DNA of 64,000 bases from Nitrosomonas sp. Is35 (GCF_033063295.1 NZ_JAWJZH010000001.1:2604001-2668000); one strand, 5' to 3'; positions 54,641 to 63,807 are shown, numbered from the stretch's first letter. Program-made: numbers and translations. The notes: generated by a model not told the origin, from the sequence alone.

Positions 54641-56857
54641 CTAAAATGTGGCACTCATGCCAACTTGCGCGCTAAAACCCGGCTCAGGCGCAAAATTCCG
54701 CAAAAAGGAAGTCGAATTCCTGATGGTCATGTTCGTCATATTCGATAGCTTAGCGAAGAACAGGATTTTTCTATGATCGGACATCTTCCAATCGTAGGAT
54801 AAATCCAAGTCCAGCCGATGGTAGCTTGGTGTTTCGGTTTCCAGAATTCCGGGCCTGTTTTGTTCCAGCGCATGGGTATAACGTAGCCCGCTGCGCCATT
54901 GTGTCCATTGGACTCCTATTTCACCACCGAATCGCAAGGGCGGAAGTCTTGGCACATCGCCAAAGGCATCGTTCTGAAACCAGCCCCGCACATAATCAGA
55001 AAATAGCGTTAAACGGGGTTGGACGGGTATGCCCAAGCGCGGATGAGCGGTAATCTCAGCTTCGTAACCGGCAAAGTTTGCGGTATTAGCCTGATACCCG
55101 AAAACCGGCAAACAATTTCTTAAGTTCGCGCAAGTCAGTTGGAAACGCGGTGGATCAGGTGCGAAATTAAAGAAGAAACCTTGGTTTTCCAGATAGATAA
55201 AGTCTTGTATCGATTTGTAATAACCATTGGTATGAAAGGAAACATGCCTGCCGGTATAGCGTAAACCTAATTCGTAGTGATTGGTTTGCTCAGCGCTGAG
55301 ATTAAGGCGGCCGATTTCATAACTGCGGGTAGCGAAATGCGGCCCTGCTGCAAATAATTCTTGCACATCGGGCGCCCGCTGCGCTCGCTGCCAACTCAAA
55401 TACAATGAAGTTTGCGGCAGGATTTCGTAATTCAAGCTCGCCGCCAGCGAGTAAGTCAGATAATTCAATTCATTGGGCAAGGGCAATGCACCCGAAATGC
55501 CCGCTAATTTAATTTGATCACTCTTCGGCGTGGTGGTTTGATTTTCGATACGTGCGCCCATTTCAAGATTGAGACGATCGGTAATAAAGACCGTTTCAGT
55601 GATGAAGAATCCTAAGGAATCAATAGTGGCGGCCGGGGTGAATGTTTCGATTCCTGCCGCGGCAAAATTGCGATTCTGCCATTGCATGCCAAATGTGCCA
55701 TCGAGCCAGCCTCCGCGCTGATGATTCATTTCTAAGCGCGACTCCCATACTGAATTCTTAAACTGGGTCAGCGATGAACTTCTATCGGTCACACTTTTAT
55801 CATAATCCTTATGATTGTAATCAACGTAGCTCAGTTTTGCCTTGATTCTGGGTAATGCTGGCCAATAGGTTTTCCACAGCCCATCTAAATCATAACGGCG
55901 TTGTGACATATCAATCCGGATGGCTTCTTGCTGCACTCTGCCCGCTTCGGTGTGACCTGGAACGCCGGGTGGAATTCCATAATTTCTGGTCATCTCATGA
56001 TAACTTCCGCCCAAATGGCCATGTTTACCGATCATCGATATGCCGGCCGAGCCGCCCTGACTGCTGGAATGGCTATTTTGGATGACGTTCTTGCTATTGC
56101 TACTCGGATCAACTTGGAATTGTTGCCGGATTGCTGCTTCGTCTAAAGCAGTTCCCGGAATGTGTGTGTTATTGGAAGAGCGCTGAAAATAGTCGACATG
56201 AATCGCAAACATTCCCTTGCCCACATCCAGTGCGAACATCCCGGCCTTATCGGCGGAGTTATGGTCGTAACGGAAATCCATCCGGCCAGCAACGCCTTTC
56301 AGCGGAACCTTTTCCGGTATGCGTTGATGCTTAATATCAACCATACCGCCAATTGCATTGCCGCCATAGCGCAGCGTGGCAGGTCCTCTTAGCACCGTAA
56401 TGCTGTCCGCCAGCATGGTTTCAAAAGCGACCGCAAGATCGGGACTTAAAGCGGAAAGATCATGTGCGCCTATCCCATTTTGCATGATTCTGACGCGCGG
56501 GCCGCTCATGCCACGAATGACCGGTTGACCCACACCCGGCCCATAGGACAGATTGCTGACTCCCAATTCACGCTCCAGTGTTTTACCGAGCGTTTCACCT
56601 GTGCGAATGCGTAATTCCCGGCTCTCCAGCTTTTGGATAGGGTCAGCCGATGTAGAGCTCGCTTCAATGGTCATTGTTTCAAATTTGACCGGCTCTGGCG
56701 GAATAGTAGCACTGGGCTTGGGTTGCACAGGATTCGGCTGATTTTCCGCTGGTGACTTTTTTTGCGCATTCTGATCATCCGCGAAGGCGGGATTCAAAAA
56801 ACAAATCATCAACGCAGGCAAAAAAATACAGCGGAAACCCATATACAAAACCTGCAT
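54641..56857 (-). CDS. ZnuD-like TonB-dependent receptor
   Basis: A 738-residue outer-membrane receptor. Signal peptide (ALMICFLNPAFA), a Pro-rich linker, a plug domain (GVGQPVIRGMSGPRVRIMQN, VLRGPATLRYGGNAIGGMVD) and a 22-strand barrel ending SATF. The plug region, IPEKVPLKGVAGRM and the loop YGIPPGVPGHTEAG recall ZnuD zinc receptors, but ZnuD's long His/Cys-rich loop is missing here, so the metal could differ. The ATG overlaps the previous stop (TAATG). The operon brings its own TonB-ExbB-ExbD. Confidence 0.85.
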   Translation of the reverse strand: MQVLYMGFRCIFLPALMICFLNPAFADDQNAQKKSPAENQPNPVQPKPSATIPPEPVKFETMTIEASSTSADPIQKLESRELRIRTGETLGKTLERELGVSNLSYGPGVGQPVIRGMSGPRVRIMQNGIGAHDLSALSPDLAVAFETMLADSITVLRGPATLRYGGNAIGGMVDIKHQRIPEKVPLKGVAGRMDFRYDHNSADKAGMFALDVGKGMFAIHVDYFQRSSNNTHIPGTALDEAAIRQQFQVDPSSNSKNVIQNSHSSSQGGSAGISMIGKHGHLGGSYHEMTRNYGIPPGVPGHTEAGRVQQEAIRIDMSQRRYDLDGLWKTYWPALPRIKAKLSYVDYNHKDYDKSVTDRSSSLTQFKNSVWESRLEMNHQRGGWLDGTFGMQWQNRNFAAAGIETFTPAATIDSLGFFITETVFITDRLNLEMGARIENQTTTPKSDQIKLAGISGALPLPNELNYLTYSLAASLNYEILPQTSLYLSWQRAQRAPDVQELFAAGPHFATRSYEIGRLNLSAEQTNHYELGLRYTGRHVSFHTNGYYKSIQDFIYLENQGFFFNFAPDPPRFQLTCANLRNCLPVFGYQANTANFAGYEAEITAHPRLGIPVQPRLTLFSDYVRGWFQNDAFGDVPRLPPLRFGGEIGVQWTQWRSGLRYTHALEQNRPGILETETPSYHRLDLDLSYDWKMSDHRKILFFAKLSNMTNMTIRNSTSFLRNFAPEPGFSAQVGMSATF

Positions 56858-57732
56858 TAAAGCCCTGCCGCGTCATAAAAAGTTTCTATCGAACCCTGTT
56901 CAGCGATGTCGCCCAGAATTCCGCCAGCCGTGTAAATCTTGCCGTCTTTGCTGCCCACGCACACGGAATTGTCATAACAGCGGGCATAGTAGCCGAAGAC
57001 AAAACGGCTTTCGGCAGCATGCGGGAATAATTCTTTCATCTCTGCTTCCGCCCAATCAAACAGTGCATCCATGCGCTGGTAATCGTTCAATCGGACTTCC
57101 GGCGGCACTTTCAACGCTTCGGAAAGCGCCAATGGATCGAACTTGGCTTGGGCATTGATATGAAAAACCAATGCAAATGGAACAGAGGGTTTATAGAGTA
57201 TGCGCTCGCCTGATTCATCGACGCCTGCAATACTGATGAAGACCATATAAGCGCCATCATCCGGTAACGATCCGTCCGCTTTCTGGATCTTGAAAATCGC
57301 ATGGGCTTCGAAATTACTCTTGTTCGTTAAACTATCGATGATTCCTTGTAATCCATTCCCTTCTTTATCAGTGACTACGTTATCATCCGCTAAACGGCTG
57401 ATCACGAGTTGCTCGGCAAAGCCTTCTTTCAACCATTGTGATTGCTCACTTGACCATTTCAACAAGGTGCTTTCGGTTTGATAGCCGACTATGCCGCCTT
57501 GGTCAAAACCTAAGCCCGTAAATCCGGAATCTCCCATGCGATAAGGCGTTAATGAATCGGCAAATGAGATGACGAATGCTTTGTGGTCACCCAGCGCCCT
57601 TCCCTGACGCTGGATATCGACTTCAATTTTTCCATCGCGCCATGCAAATGCCATGTTCGGTTCACCTTCATGCGCCATCGCCATGGTGCTGAAAAAAAGT
57701 AAAAGCGATCCCATACAAATAGTTTTAATCAA
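56857..57732 (-). CDS. Secreted protein with paired-Cys C-terminal domain (receptor-upstream)
   Basis: A 291-residue exported protein; signal peptide (LLLFFSTMAMA) with mature N-terminus HEGEPN. The middle is unrecognised (FTGLGFDQGGIVGYQTE, GAYMVFISIAGVDESGE). The C-terminal 70 residues (LFDWAEAEMKELFPH, GYYARCYDNSVCVGSKD) match those of the gene at 53547. The start is a TTG at 57732 with GGAG seven bases away; an ATG at 57714 is an alternative. It is the first gene of the six-gene operon, so it is probably a periplasmic or surface partner of the receptor (inference). Confidence 0.75.
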   Translation of the reverse strand: MIKTICMGSLLLFFSTMAMAHEGEPNMAFAWRDGKIEVDIQRQGRALGDHKAFVISFADSLTPYRMGDSGFTGLGFDQGGIVGYQTESTLLKWSSEQSQWLKEGFAEQLVISRLADDNVVTDKEGNGLQGIIDSLTNKSNFEAHAIFKIQKADGSLPDDGAYMVFISIAGVDESGERILYKPSVPFALVFHINAQAKFDPLALSEALKVPPEVRLNDYQRMDALFDWAEAEMKELFPHAAESRFVFGYYARCYDNSVCVGSKDGKIYTAGGILGDIAEQGSIETFYDAAGL

Positions 57733-57760
57733 AAGATACTCCGGTAATTTTTCAAAAAAG

Positions 57761-57777
57761 GATTCGTAATACGAATC
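57761..57777. promoter_or_regulatory. 17-bp palindrome, candidate metal-regulator operator
   Basis: GATTCGTA-A-TACGAATC, a perfect 8+1+8 dyad, 28 bp before the first start codon of the uptake operon. On the minus strand a TATAGA directly precedes it and could be a -10. The sequence does not match the classical Zur (TGTTATA-type) or Fur boxes. Confidence 0.6.
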
Positions 57778-58274
57778 TATAAAAGCGTTGCTACCCTTGA
57801 GGGAGGAATTCCGATTTCCATAAGAACTCCCAATTGACGTAATTCAGAATTCATTTATTGTTGTCATGCGTTGCAACAAACCTATTTCCTGATAGAGGAG
57901 AACCTTCAAATCAATTCTAGATTGCCACAACTATTGAACCGATTTTATTAAAATAGGAAATGAAGATCAATGCGGCAAAATGCCGCACAGGCCGTACTTA
58001 TCAAGCACGGTGACTGGGCCGGATGAATCAAGACACAATCTCGTAAAGATAAAATAGTGCTCACTTCAGCGTTGGACCGGCTGTTGATGGAAACCGTATT
58101 GCGGTTCGATGCATTAAGAAAGTCCTGACACTACGGCTTCCCTTGGCCCGAAGTTATCAACCAGCCTGATGCCCGCTATTACAATTAGAAAATCCGGTAG
58201 AAAACGATGCAAACCGTTGATAGTGAATACATGGCTGGTACTGATGTCCGCATGGAAGAATGGACAGATAAAAA

Positions 58275-58299
58275 TACGGTGAACCGGTCATTCACCGTA
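58275..58299 (-). terminator. Terminator of smbP
   Basis: TACGGTGAA/TTCACCGTA 9-bp stem with a 7-nt loop; on the minus strand it is followed by TTTTT. It begins 17 bp past the smbP stop. Confidence 0.8.
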
Positions 58300-58315
58300 T
58301 GTTAGGGTGCTGAGG

Positions 58316-58690
58316 CTAGTAGGACGATTGCTTTGGTGCGGGGGCGGGTGTGGATACGGCTTGCTTAAAATGGGTTACAGCATCTGTGGCCGCTTTCTTG
58401 GCTGCTTCGGTATTTCCACCCTTGCCTTCTTTGATCGCGTCATCCAGGCACTTAATACCATCATCGATATGTTTGGGGTCGCTTTTGGAGTTTTTATTAT
58501 TTTTCGCATCAATGGCATGCGCTTTCGCATGCTCGGCATGTTCGGCTACTGCTTTGCCATCAGCCGCAGCGGCCGCAGCTTCAGCGTGCTTTATGGCGTG
58601 CACCAGATGGCTTTCCCCGGCTATTGCACTCAGTGAAAAAAGAATCATGATCATGATGCTGGTAAAAAACAGCCGTGTTTTTACGCTCAT
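58316..58690 (-). CDS. smbP: SmbP-like small metal-binding protein
   Basis: A 124-residue exported protein: signal peptide (IMIMILFSLSAIAG), then helical repeats with regularly placed His (HLVHAIKHAEAAAAAA, AEHAEHAKAHA, KHIDDGIKCL, DAVTHFKQA). It matches the layout of SmbP, the periplasmic four-helix metal-binding protein first described from N. europaea, which binds copper and other divalent metals. The C-terminal region ends with a Pro/Ala tail not typical of SmbP, and one Cys is present. AAAGGAG precedes the ATG. Its neighbour is the TonB-linked metal uptake operon. Confidence 0.85.
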   Translation of the reverse strand: MSVKTRLFFTSIMIMILFSLSAIAGESHLVHAIKHAEAAAAAADGKAVAEHAEHAKAHAIDAKNNKNSKSDPKHIDDGIKCLDDAIKEGKGGNTEAAKKAATDAVTHFKQAVSTPAPAPKQSSY

Positions 58691-58966
58691 TTTATAACTC
58701 CTTTCAAATTCATTGATCGACGGGAAATCTTTTGATTACCCTCCGCTTTTCATACTAGAGTGATTGGCTTAATTAATGAATAAGCATTGTGCTTATTTTT
58801 CTTGTAGTTATTCGCCTACAGCTGTCAGGGTATATGCCGTTGGCGATACCAGAAAGAACATCGAGGACTCGGATTATTTAACCACCACGCAGGCAATGTT
58901 CGATGCCCGTTAATGCCGCAGCCGTTAAAAAAACCAGTAAGCGGTCAGCAGCCTAAACTAGCCAAG
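58691..58966. other. Intergenic region upstream of smbP
   Basis: Contains the palindrome at 58781-58799 and a TGTAG-N8-CTACA dyad just after it (58804-58821). No coding frame recognised. Confidence 0.45.
58781..58799. promoter_or_regulatory. 8+3+8 palindrome upstream of smbP
   Basis: AATAAGCA-TTG-TGCTTATT, 91-109 bp before the smbP start. On the plus strand a short T-run follows, so it may be a weak terminator; on the minus strand it could be an operator. Confidence 0.45.
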
Positions 58967-60190
58967 CTATTTTGCGATGGTAATACTCGGCACACCGACG
59001 CGAGGAATGTCGGTGACGGTCATTTGAAACAGCAGGAATAATAACTGGAAGGCATCGCGGTTCCAGCGTGCGTAAGGTCCCGCGGTATTCACCGCGTAAT
59101 AGCGGCCATTCCAGCGGATGGAAAGATCGACATCCTGGGGGCGCCAATCGGAAACGGTGAATTCCATGGTCAGATCGGGATTTTCGTTATTGAGGATCGG
59201 TGGCGTTCTGGGATCTTTCTCGACGTGATAGCCGCGCTCTTCGCCCAGCGCTTTGCCGAGAAAACCGAGAATCGAGTGGAAGCTTCTGAGACGGAACACG
59301 CCGCTCATCGCCCAATCTCCGCCATAATGCCCGGCGCGGATATCAAACGCGATGTCGCTGCTATTACCGTCCCCCACATGCTGGCGCAAGGTTTCACGTT
59401 CTTCGTCGGACAAGATATTGGGGTCGTAGTTGGTGATCAGAATCGGTCCGGCGATGTGTTTCTTCAGCGTGTAGGTATTGTCTTGCGGATTGTAGCGCAC
59501 GCTGAATTCCTTTTGCAGCGACTGAAAACCATCCGCCGTGATGGCGCTGCCCGGGATATGCCAGGTATTAATCAGCGCCAAAGGCTCGGCGTACAACTGG
59601 TTATGATCTTGAATCGACGACAAGTGCAGCACCACGCGGCGGAACATTTCATAACCGGCTTCGTCCGCCGGATTGTTGCGATAAACGCCATTCGATTTCT
59701 TTGCATTCAACAGGTGCACTTCTTGCGCCATCATGCGCAGCAACAGATCGACGTCGAAGCGCTGGCGCAACAACAATGTCAGCTTGTTCTGCGGAAACGG
59801 TGTCAGCAGCCGCTTGGTGAATTCCTCCCCTTCGATCGGTACGATGCTGATGGTCGGGCTTTCCGCCATGCCGCCGCCAAAAACCGGCGATATCACGGCA
59901 CCGGCCAGCCCGCCCGGCGATGGTGTGGCGCCCGCACTCGCCTGAAAATTGAAAGTTGCGGCGATGTTGGATACGCCGGTGAAATGAATCGGCTGACGGT
60001 GATGCGCGCGCACGATATTGATCAGCAACTGCTGCGAAACCGCATCGGTAACGGCGTCATCATACGCAAGCACGGCACGATTCAGCGCCATCGGCGACAG
60101 GCAACCGGTGAGAATGATCTGGATAAACAGGCATGACAACAGTCGCAGCAAACGGTTTTGCCGAATTGGCCGCACGTTCTTATATTTCAC
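58967..60190 (-). CDS. Conserved-type lipoprotein, unknown function
   Basis: A 407-residue predicted lipoprotein (LFIQIILTGCLSP). The N-part reads AVLAYDDAVTDAVSQQLLIN with a Gly-rich low-complexity stretch (ATPSPGGLAGAVISPVFGGG). The remainder is mixed alpha/beta without a motif I know. It starts 15 bp after the CPBP gene stop (60206) on the same strand, so the two are likely co-transcribed. Confidence 0.75.
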   Translation of the reverse strand: MKYKNVRPIRQNRLLRLLSCLFIQIILTGCLSPMALNRAVLAYDDAVTDAVSQQLLINIVRAHHRQPIHFTGVSNIAATFNFQASAGATPSPGGLAGAVISPVFGGGMAESPTISIVPIEGEEFTKRLLTPFPQNKLTLLLRQRFDVDLLLRMMAQEVHLLNAKKSNGVYRNNPADEAGYEMFRRVVLHLSSIQDHNQLYAEPLALINTWHIPGSAITADGFQSLQKEFSVRYNPQDNTYTLKKHIAGPILITNYDPNILSDEERETLRQHVGDGNSSDIAFDIRAGHYGGDWAMSGVFRLRSFHSILGFLGKALGEERGYHVEKDPRTPPILNNENPDLTMEFTVSDWRPQDVDLSIRWNGRYYAVNTAGPYARWNRDAFQLLFLLFQMTVTDIPRVGVPSITIAK

Positions 60191-60205
60191 TCATCATCTC
60201 ACTAT

Positions 60206-61015
60206 CTAAAATAGACCTTTTCGATACAACGCGCACAGATCCATCGTCAGCGCGACACTACAGTGAATCATAACACCCAGCCAGATACTTTTGCTTTTTA
60301 AGCTCAGGAATCCTAAAACGACGCCCGCGATGATCGCCGCGATCGTTTCCGGCATCGGCTTGCCGAAATGGATCATGCAATACGGGATCACCATGACGAA
60401 AATGGCGTAAAACCCGAAACGCTGCTTGGTGCCATGCAGAATAAAACCACGGAAGAAGAATTCCAACGCGAGAAATTGCAGGAAATACACGATTTCCCAG
60501 AGGAAGAAATTGGGGAACAGGCTTTCATTTCGAGCCACGTTATAAAACGGATAGCGCTCGAGAAAGCTCTCGCTGCCGGAAAAATAAAATACCAGCGGCA
60601 TCATGATCGCCAGCATCCCGAGATACAGCGGATAGCCTTGACTGGCGTTCTTCAACTGCAATCCGTATTCCGTCAGGCTTTCCTTGAAAACCAACAGAAT
60701 AATGCCCGCCGGGAAAACGAAGTAAAAGAAAATGATGACCGCTGCCCAGTAAAGCAACTGGTGCAATTGCGCATTGGCATGCTGGAAAAGGAGATGATTC
60801 GCTAGCTGCGCCAACCCGGTCAGATTCAAATCGCGCAAAAAGGCAACCGGAAAGTGCGCATTGTCCAGATAGTATGTGCACGTGAGGGAAAAAGCGACGA
60901 CCAGACATACCAGCACTACTTTCACATCGAGCTGACTGATGTTTTCCTGCAATGACCGTAACGAACTGACTTCCGACTTCAGAAACACAAAAGAAAAAAG
61001 TTTTTTATTGATCAT
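60206..61015 (-). CDS. Atypical CPBP-family membrane protein
   Basis: A 269-residue protein with about seven TM helices and a CPBP/Abi-like core: FLALEFFFRGFIL, then PYCMIHFGKPMPE and GVMIHCSVALTMD. The first Glu of EExxxR is replaced (LEFFFR) and the last motif is HCSVA rather than HxxxN, so it may be an altered or non-proteolytic subgroup. It is upstream of, and probably co-transcribed with, the lipoprotein at 58967. The ATG at 61015 is preferred to a TTG at 61033. Confidence 0.8.
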   Translation of the reverse strand: MINKKLFSFVFLKSEVSSLRSLQENISQLDVKVVLVCLVVAFSLTCTYYLDNAHFPVAFLRDLNLTGLAQLANHLLFQHANAQLHQLLYWAAVIIFFYFVFPAGIILLVFKESLTEYGLQLKNASQGYPLYLGMLAIMMPLVFYFSGSESFLERYPFYNVARNESLFPNFFLWEIVYFLQFLALEFFFRGFILHGTKQRFGFYAIFVMVIPYCMIHFGKPMPETIAAIIAGVVLGFLSLKSKSIWLGVMIHCSVALTMDLCALYRKGLF

Positions 61016-61225
61016 CTTTAATCTATAAACCAAGGAAATAAACCGGAAATAACGCTCAACGCTTGCTCACCCGAGAAACTGAAAAACTGCCAAAAGCTTT
61101 ACCTGGCTTAGTTTTACAATAGAACCGGAGTGAATTATTGGTTAATTTTATGTGAGTGCGGCTGATTAAATGCTTCACATCGATCCATCGTGAAGAATGG
61201 TTTGGAAACACACCAAAAACCCGAG

Positions 61226-62614
61226 CTAGTAATATTCCGGCCTGGCGAGGCTTTCAAAACATGTGTATTGGCCCAGGAAAGCCAAATCGACTTTGCCGAT
61301 CGGACCGTTACGCTGTTTGCCGATGATAATCTCGGCGATGCCTTTGTCGGGTGAATCGGGGTTATACACTTCGTCGCGGTAAATGAACAGAATCACGTCG
61401 GCGTCTTGCTCGATTGCACCCGATTCACGTAAATCCGACATCACCGGGCGTTTGTTGGGGCGTTGCTCCAGGCTGCGGTTCAGCTGCGACAACGCGATCA
61501 CCGGCACTTTCAGTTCCTTCGCCAGCCCCTTCAATGCGCGCGATATTTCCGAAATTTCCGTGGCGCGATTTTCCCCTTGACTGGCGGAAGACATCAGTTG
61601 CAAATAATCGACCACGATCAAACCGAGCTCGCCGTACTGACGGTACAGCCGCCGCGCGCGCGCGCGCAATTCCAAGGCATTCAGCGCGGCGGTCTCATCG
61701 ATGTAAAGCGGTGCTTCGTTCAGTTTTCCCAGCGCATGCGTGAGTTTCGGCCAATCGTCGTCGTCCAGCCGTCCGGTGCGCACTTTGTGCTGATCGAGCT
61801 TGCCGACCGACCCCAGCATCCGCATGGCCAGCTGCGCGCCGCCCATTTCCATACTGAATACCGCCACCGGTTTGTTTAATTCCAGCGCGACATTCTCGGC
61901 GATGTTCAAGGAAAACGCGGTTTTTCCCATCGACGGACGTCCCGCGACGATGATCAGATCGCCGGGCTGGAACCCTGAAGTCTTTTGGTCGAGATCGTGA
62001 AAACCGGAGGCGATGCCAGTGACGTTGCTGGGATTATCCTGGCTGTACAGCAGCTCGATCCGCTCCACTACTTGTTTCAACAGCGGCTGAATGCCGACGA
62101 AACCCTCCTTGCCGCGCGCACCTTCCTCGGCGATTTCAAACACCTTGGCTTCCGCTTCGTCGAGTAAGTCCGCCGCAGAACGCCCCGCCGGGTTGTACGC
62201 GGAATCGGTGATCTGCACCCCGACTTGCGCCAGGTAGCGCATGATGGACCGTTCCCGGACGATTTCGGCGTAGCGCTTGATATTCGCCGCCGATGGCGTG
62301 TTTTGCACGATGGTGCCGATGTATGCGAGACCGCCGACAGTTTGCAGCTCCGCCGATGTTTCCAGGGATTCCGCCACGGTAATGACATCCGCCGGTTTGT
62401 TATGTTCGATCAGTTTACAAATGTGGTGATAAATCAGGCGATGATCGTGGCGGTAAAAATCGCTGTCGGTGATGATGTCAGCGACTTTTTCCCAGGCGTT
62501 ATTATCCAGCATGAGTCCGCCCAGCACCGATTGCTCGCTTTCTATCGAATGCGGCGGTGTTTTATAGGGATCGAGAAACTGCTCTTGATGAAGACTGATC
62601 GGTGATTGTGCCAT
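61226..62614 (-). CDS. dnaB: Replicative DNA helicase
   Basis: DnaB unwinds DNA at the replication fork as a hexamer. The 462-residue protein has the N-terminal primase-interacting domain (PPHSIESEQSVLGGLMLDNN) and the RecA-like core: Walker A AGRPSMGKTAF, H1a, Walker B LIVVDYLQLM, and the C-terminal DVILFIYRDEVYN. The start at 62614 fits better than the ATG at 62632. A terminator separates it from rplI, so it has its own promoter. Confidence 0.97.
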   Translation of the reverse strand: MAQSPISLHQEQFLDPYKTPPHSIESEQSVLGGLMLDNNAWEKVADIITDSDFYRHDHRLIYHHICKLIEHNKPADVITVAESLETSAELQTVGGLAYIGTIVQNTPSAANIKRYAEIVRERSIMRYLAQVGVQITDSAYNPAGRSAADLLDEAEAKVFEIAEEGARGKEGFVGIQPLLKQVVERIELLYSQDNPSNVTGIASGFHDLDQKTSGFQPGDLIIVAGRPSMGKTAFSLNIAENVALELNKPVAVFSMEMGGAQLAMRMLGSVGKLDQHKVRTGRLDDDDWPKLTHALGKLNEAPLYIDETAALNALELRARARRLYRQYGELGLIVVDYLQLMSSASQGENRATEISEISRALKGLAKELKVPVIALSQLNRSLEQRPNKRPVMSDLRESGAIEQDADVILFIYRDEVYNPDSPDKGIAEIIIGKQRNGPIGKVDLAFLGQYTCFESLARPEYY

Positions 62615-62673
62615 AGGATCCGGAAACACCATTGAAGGAGTATTGATTTTATCACTTGCTGACCAGCAAATGA

Positions 62674-62699
62674 AAAAGGACTACCGAAATAGTCCTTTT
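62674..62699 (-). terminator. Rho-independent terminator after rplI
   Basis: AAAAGGACTA/TAGTCCTTTT 10-bp stem with a 6-nt loop; on the minus strand it is followed by a T-rich stretch. It ends the rpsF-priB-rpsR-rplI transcript. Confidence 0.88.
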
Positions 62700-62727
62700 A
62701 AAAATGTAACCACCTGAAAACAGGATA

Positions 62728-63183
62728 TTACATCGCTGCCTCACCCAATACCGATACGGTGATATTGGCGGTCACATCGCTGTTCAGCGCAATGGTCAAC
62801 GGATAATCGCCAACCTGTTTCAATTGGCCATTAGGCATGCGGATCATGGCGCGCTCCACGGTAAAGCCGAGTGCAGCAAGCGCTTCGGCGATATTGGCAT
62901 TGGTTACTGAACCGAACAATTTTCCATCGCTACCGGCTTTTTGCGTAATTTGCACCAGCAATCCTTCGAGTTTCGCAGCAACCGCTTGCGCTGCTGCCAG
63001 AACGGCTGCTTGTTTTTTCTCCAGTTCCGCACGTTTCGATTGGAACTCTGCAATGGATTGCTCGGTTGCACGTCTTGCCTTGCCTTGCGGAATCAGATAA
63101 TTCCGTGCAAAACCGCTTTTGACGTTCACAACATCACCCAATTGCCCTAAATTCGTAATTTTTTCCATCAAAATAATTTGCAT
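62728..63183 (-). CDS. rplI: 50S ribosomal protein L9
   Basis: L9, 151 residues. The family N-domain [19 protein letters not shown] and [15 protein letters not shown] are present, then the long connecting helix and the C-domain ([20 protein letters not shown]). It stabilises the L1-stalk region and helps frame maintenance. It lies 12 bp after rpsR in the ribosomal operon. Confidence 0.98.
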   Translation of the reverse strand: MQIILMEKITNLGQLGDVVNVKSGFARNYLIPQGKARRATEQSIAEFQSKRAELEKKQAAVLAAAQAVAAKLEGLLVQITQKAGSDGKLFGSVTNANIAEALAALGFTVERAMIRMPNGQLKQVGDYPLTIALNSDVTANITVSVLGEAAM

Positions 63184-63195
63184 CGTAATTACTCC

Positions 63196-63480
63196 TTAGT
63201 GACGATCGGTGTAAGGCAATAACGCCAGAAAACGCGCATGCTCTATCGCGGTGCTCAGCTGACGCTGGTAGAAGGAAGTCGTGCCGGTAATACGCGCCGG
63301 GATGATCTTGCCATTTTCACTGACAAAATCCTTCAGGATTTCAATGTCTTTATAGTCCACATGTTTGATGCCTTCCGCGGTGAAACGGCAGAATTTTTTG
63401 CGTTTGAATAACGGGCGGTTGGCTTTCTTTTCTCTTTCTTTATCTTTGCTGTCTTTGCGTCTACTGGTAAAACGTGCCAT
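63196..63480 (-). CDS. rpsR: 30S ribosomal protein S18
   Basis: S18, 94 residues: a basic N-terminus ([19 protein letters not shown]), then [18 protein letters not shown] and [20 protein letters not shown]. It pairs with S6 on the 30S platform. It sits between priB and rplI, the usual order. Confidence 0.98.
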   Translation of the reverse strand: MARFTSRRKDSKDKEREKKANRPLFKRKKFCRFTAEGIKHVDYKDIEILKDFVSENGKIIPARITGTTSFYQRQLSTAIEHARFLALLPYTDRH

Positions 63481-63499
63481 GTTAATTCCTGTTTTCTGA

Positions 63500-63802
63500 T
63501 TAAATAAGTTCGATATGTTCCGCGTGCAAAACCAATTGTTGGCTCATGTGACTCTTTCTGTTGAGAAATCCGCTCAGTTTGACCATGCTGTCAAGCTTAA
63601 ACCCGGCGATCGTCAGAGCTAATTGGCCCAATGCAACAGCCAGAATATCCAATATTATTTGCCGAACTACACCTGCTTCCTTTTGCTTCGACACATGATT
63701 GATCGTAAACTCAATCACGGCCATACCAGCCGGTGTGTAGCGTAAAACGCCCAGTTTGACAATTTTTCCACAAATGATGATGCGATTACATTCCAATTGC
63801 AA
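63500..63802 (-). CDS. priB: Primosomal replication protein PriB
   Basis: A 100-residue OB-fold protein that binds single-stranded DNA with PriA in replication restart: [53 protein letters not shown]. The start appears to be a TTG at 63802, five bases after the rpsF stop, without a clear Shine-Dalgarno, so translation is probably coupled. The rpsF-priB-rpsR-rplI order is typical. Confidence 0.93.
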   Translation of the reverse strand: MQLECNRIIICGKIVKLGVLRYTPAGMAVIEFTINHVSKQKEAGVVRQIILDILAVALGQLALTIAGFKLDSMVKLSGFLNRKSHMSQQLVLHAEHIELI

Positions 63803-63807
63803 TGCGT

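Larger units (their letters stand above)
57733..58315. other. 583-bp intergenic region upstream of the metal-uptake operon
   Basis: Holds the 17-bp palindrome at 57761-57777 near the operon start, a TGCGGCA-AAA-TGCCGCA hairpin at 57971-57987 with no T-run, and the smbP terminator at 58275-58299. Between 58000 and 58260 I see no coding frame; it may be decayed sequence. No RNA gene was recognised. Confidence 0.5.

Noticed and set aside
57761..57777. Zur box upstream of the ZnuD-like receptor operon
   Set aside because: The palindrome is perfect but does not match the TGTTATA-type Zur consensus, so it is listed only as a candidate operator of unknown regulator.
58001..58260. Possible decayed gene or small RNA in the gap before smbP
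   Set aside because: No frame, promoter or structure beyond the separately listed dyads could be supported.
59225..60136. 303-codon open frame on the plus strand
   Set aside because: Lies fully antisense to the lipoprotein gene at 58967-60190, has no ribosome site or motif, and is a codon-use shadow.
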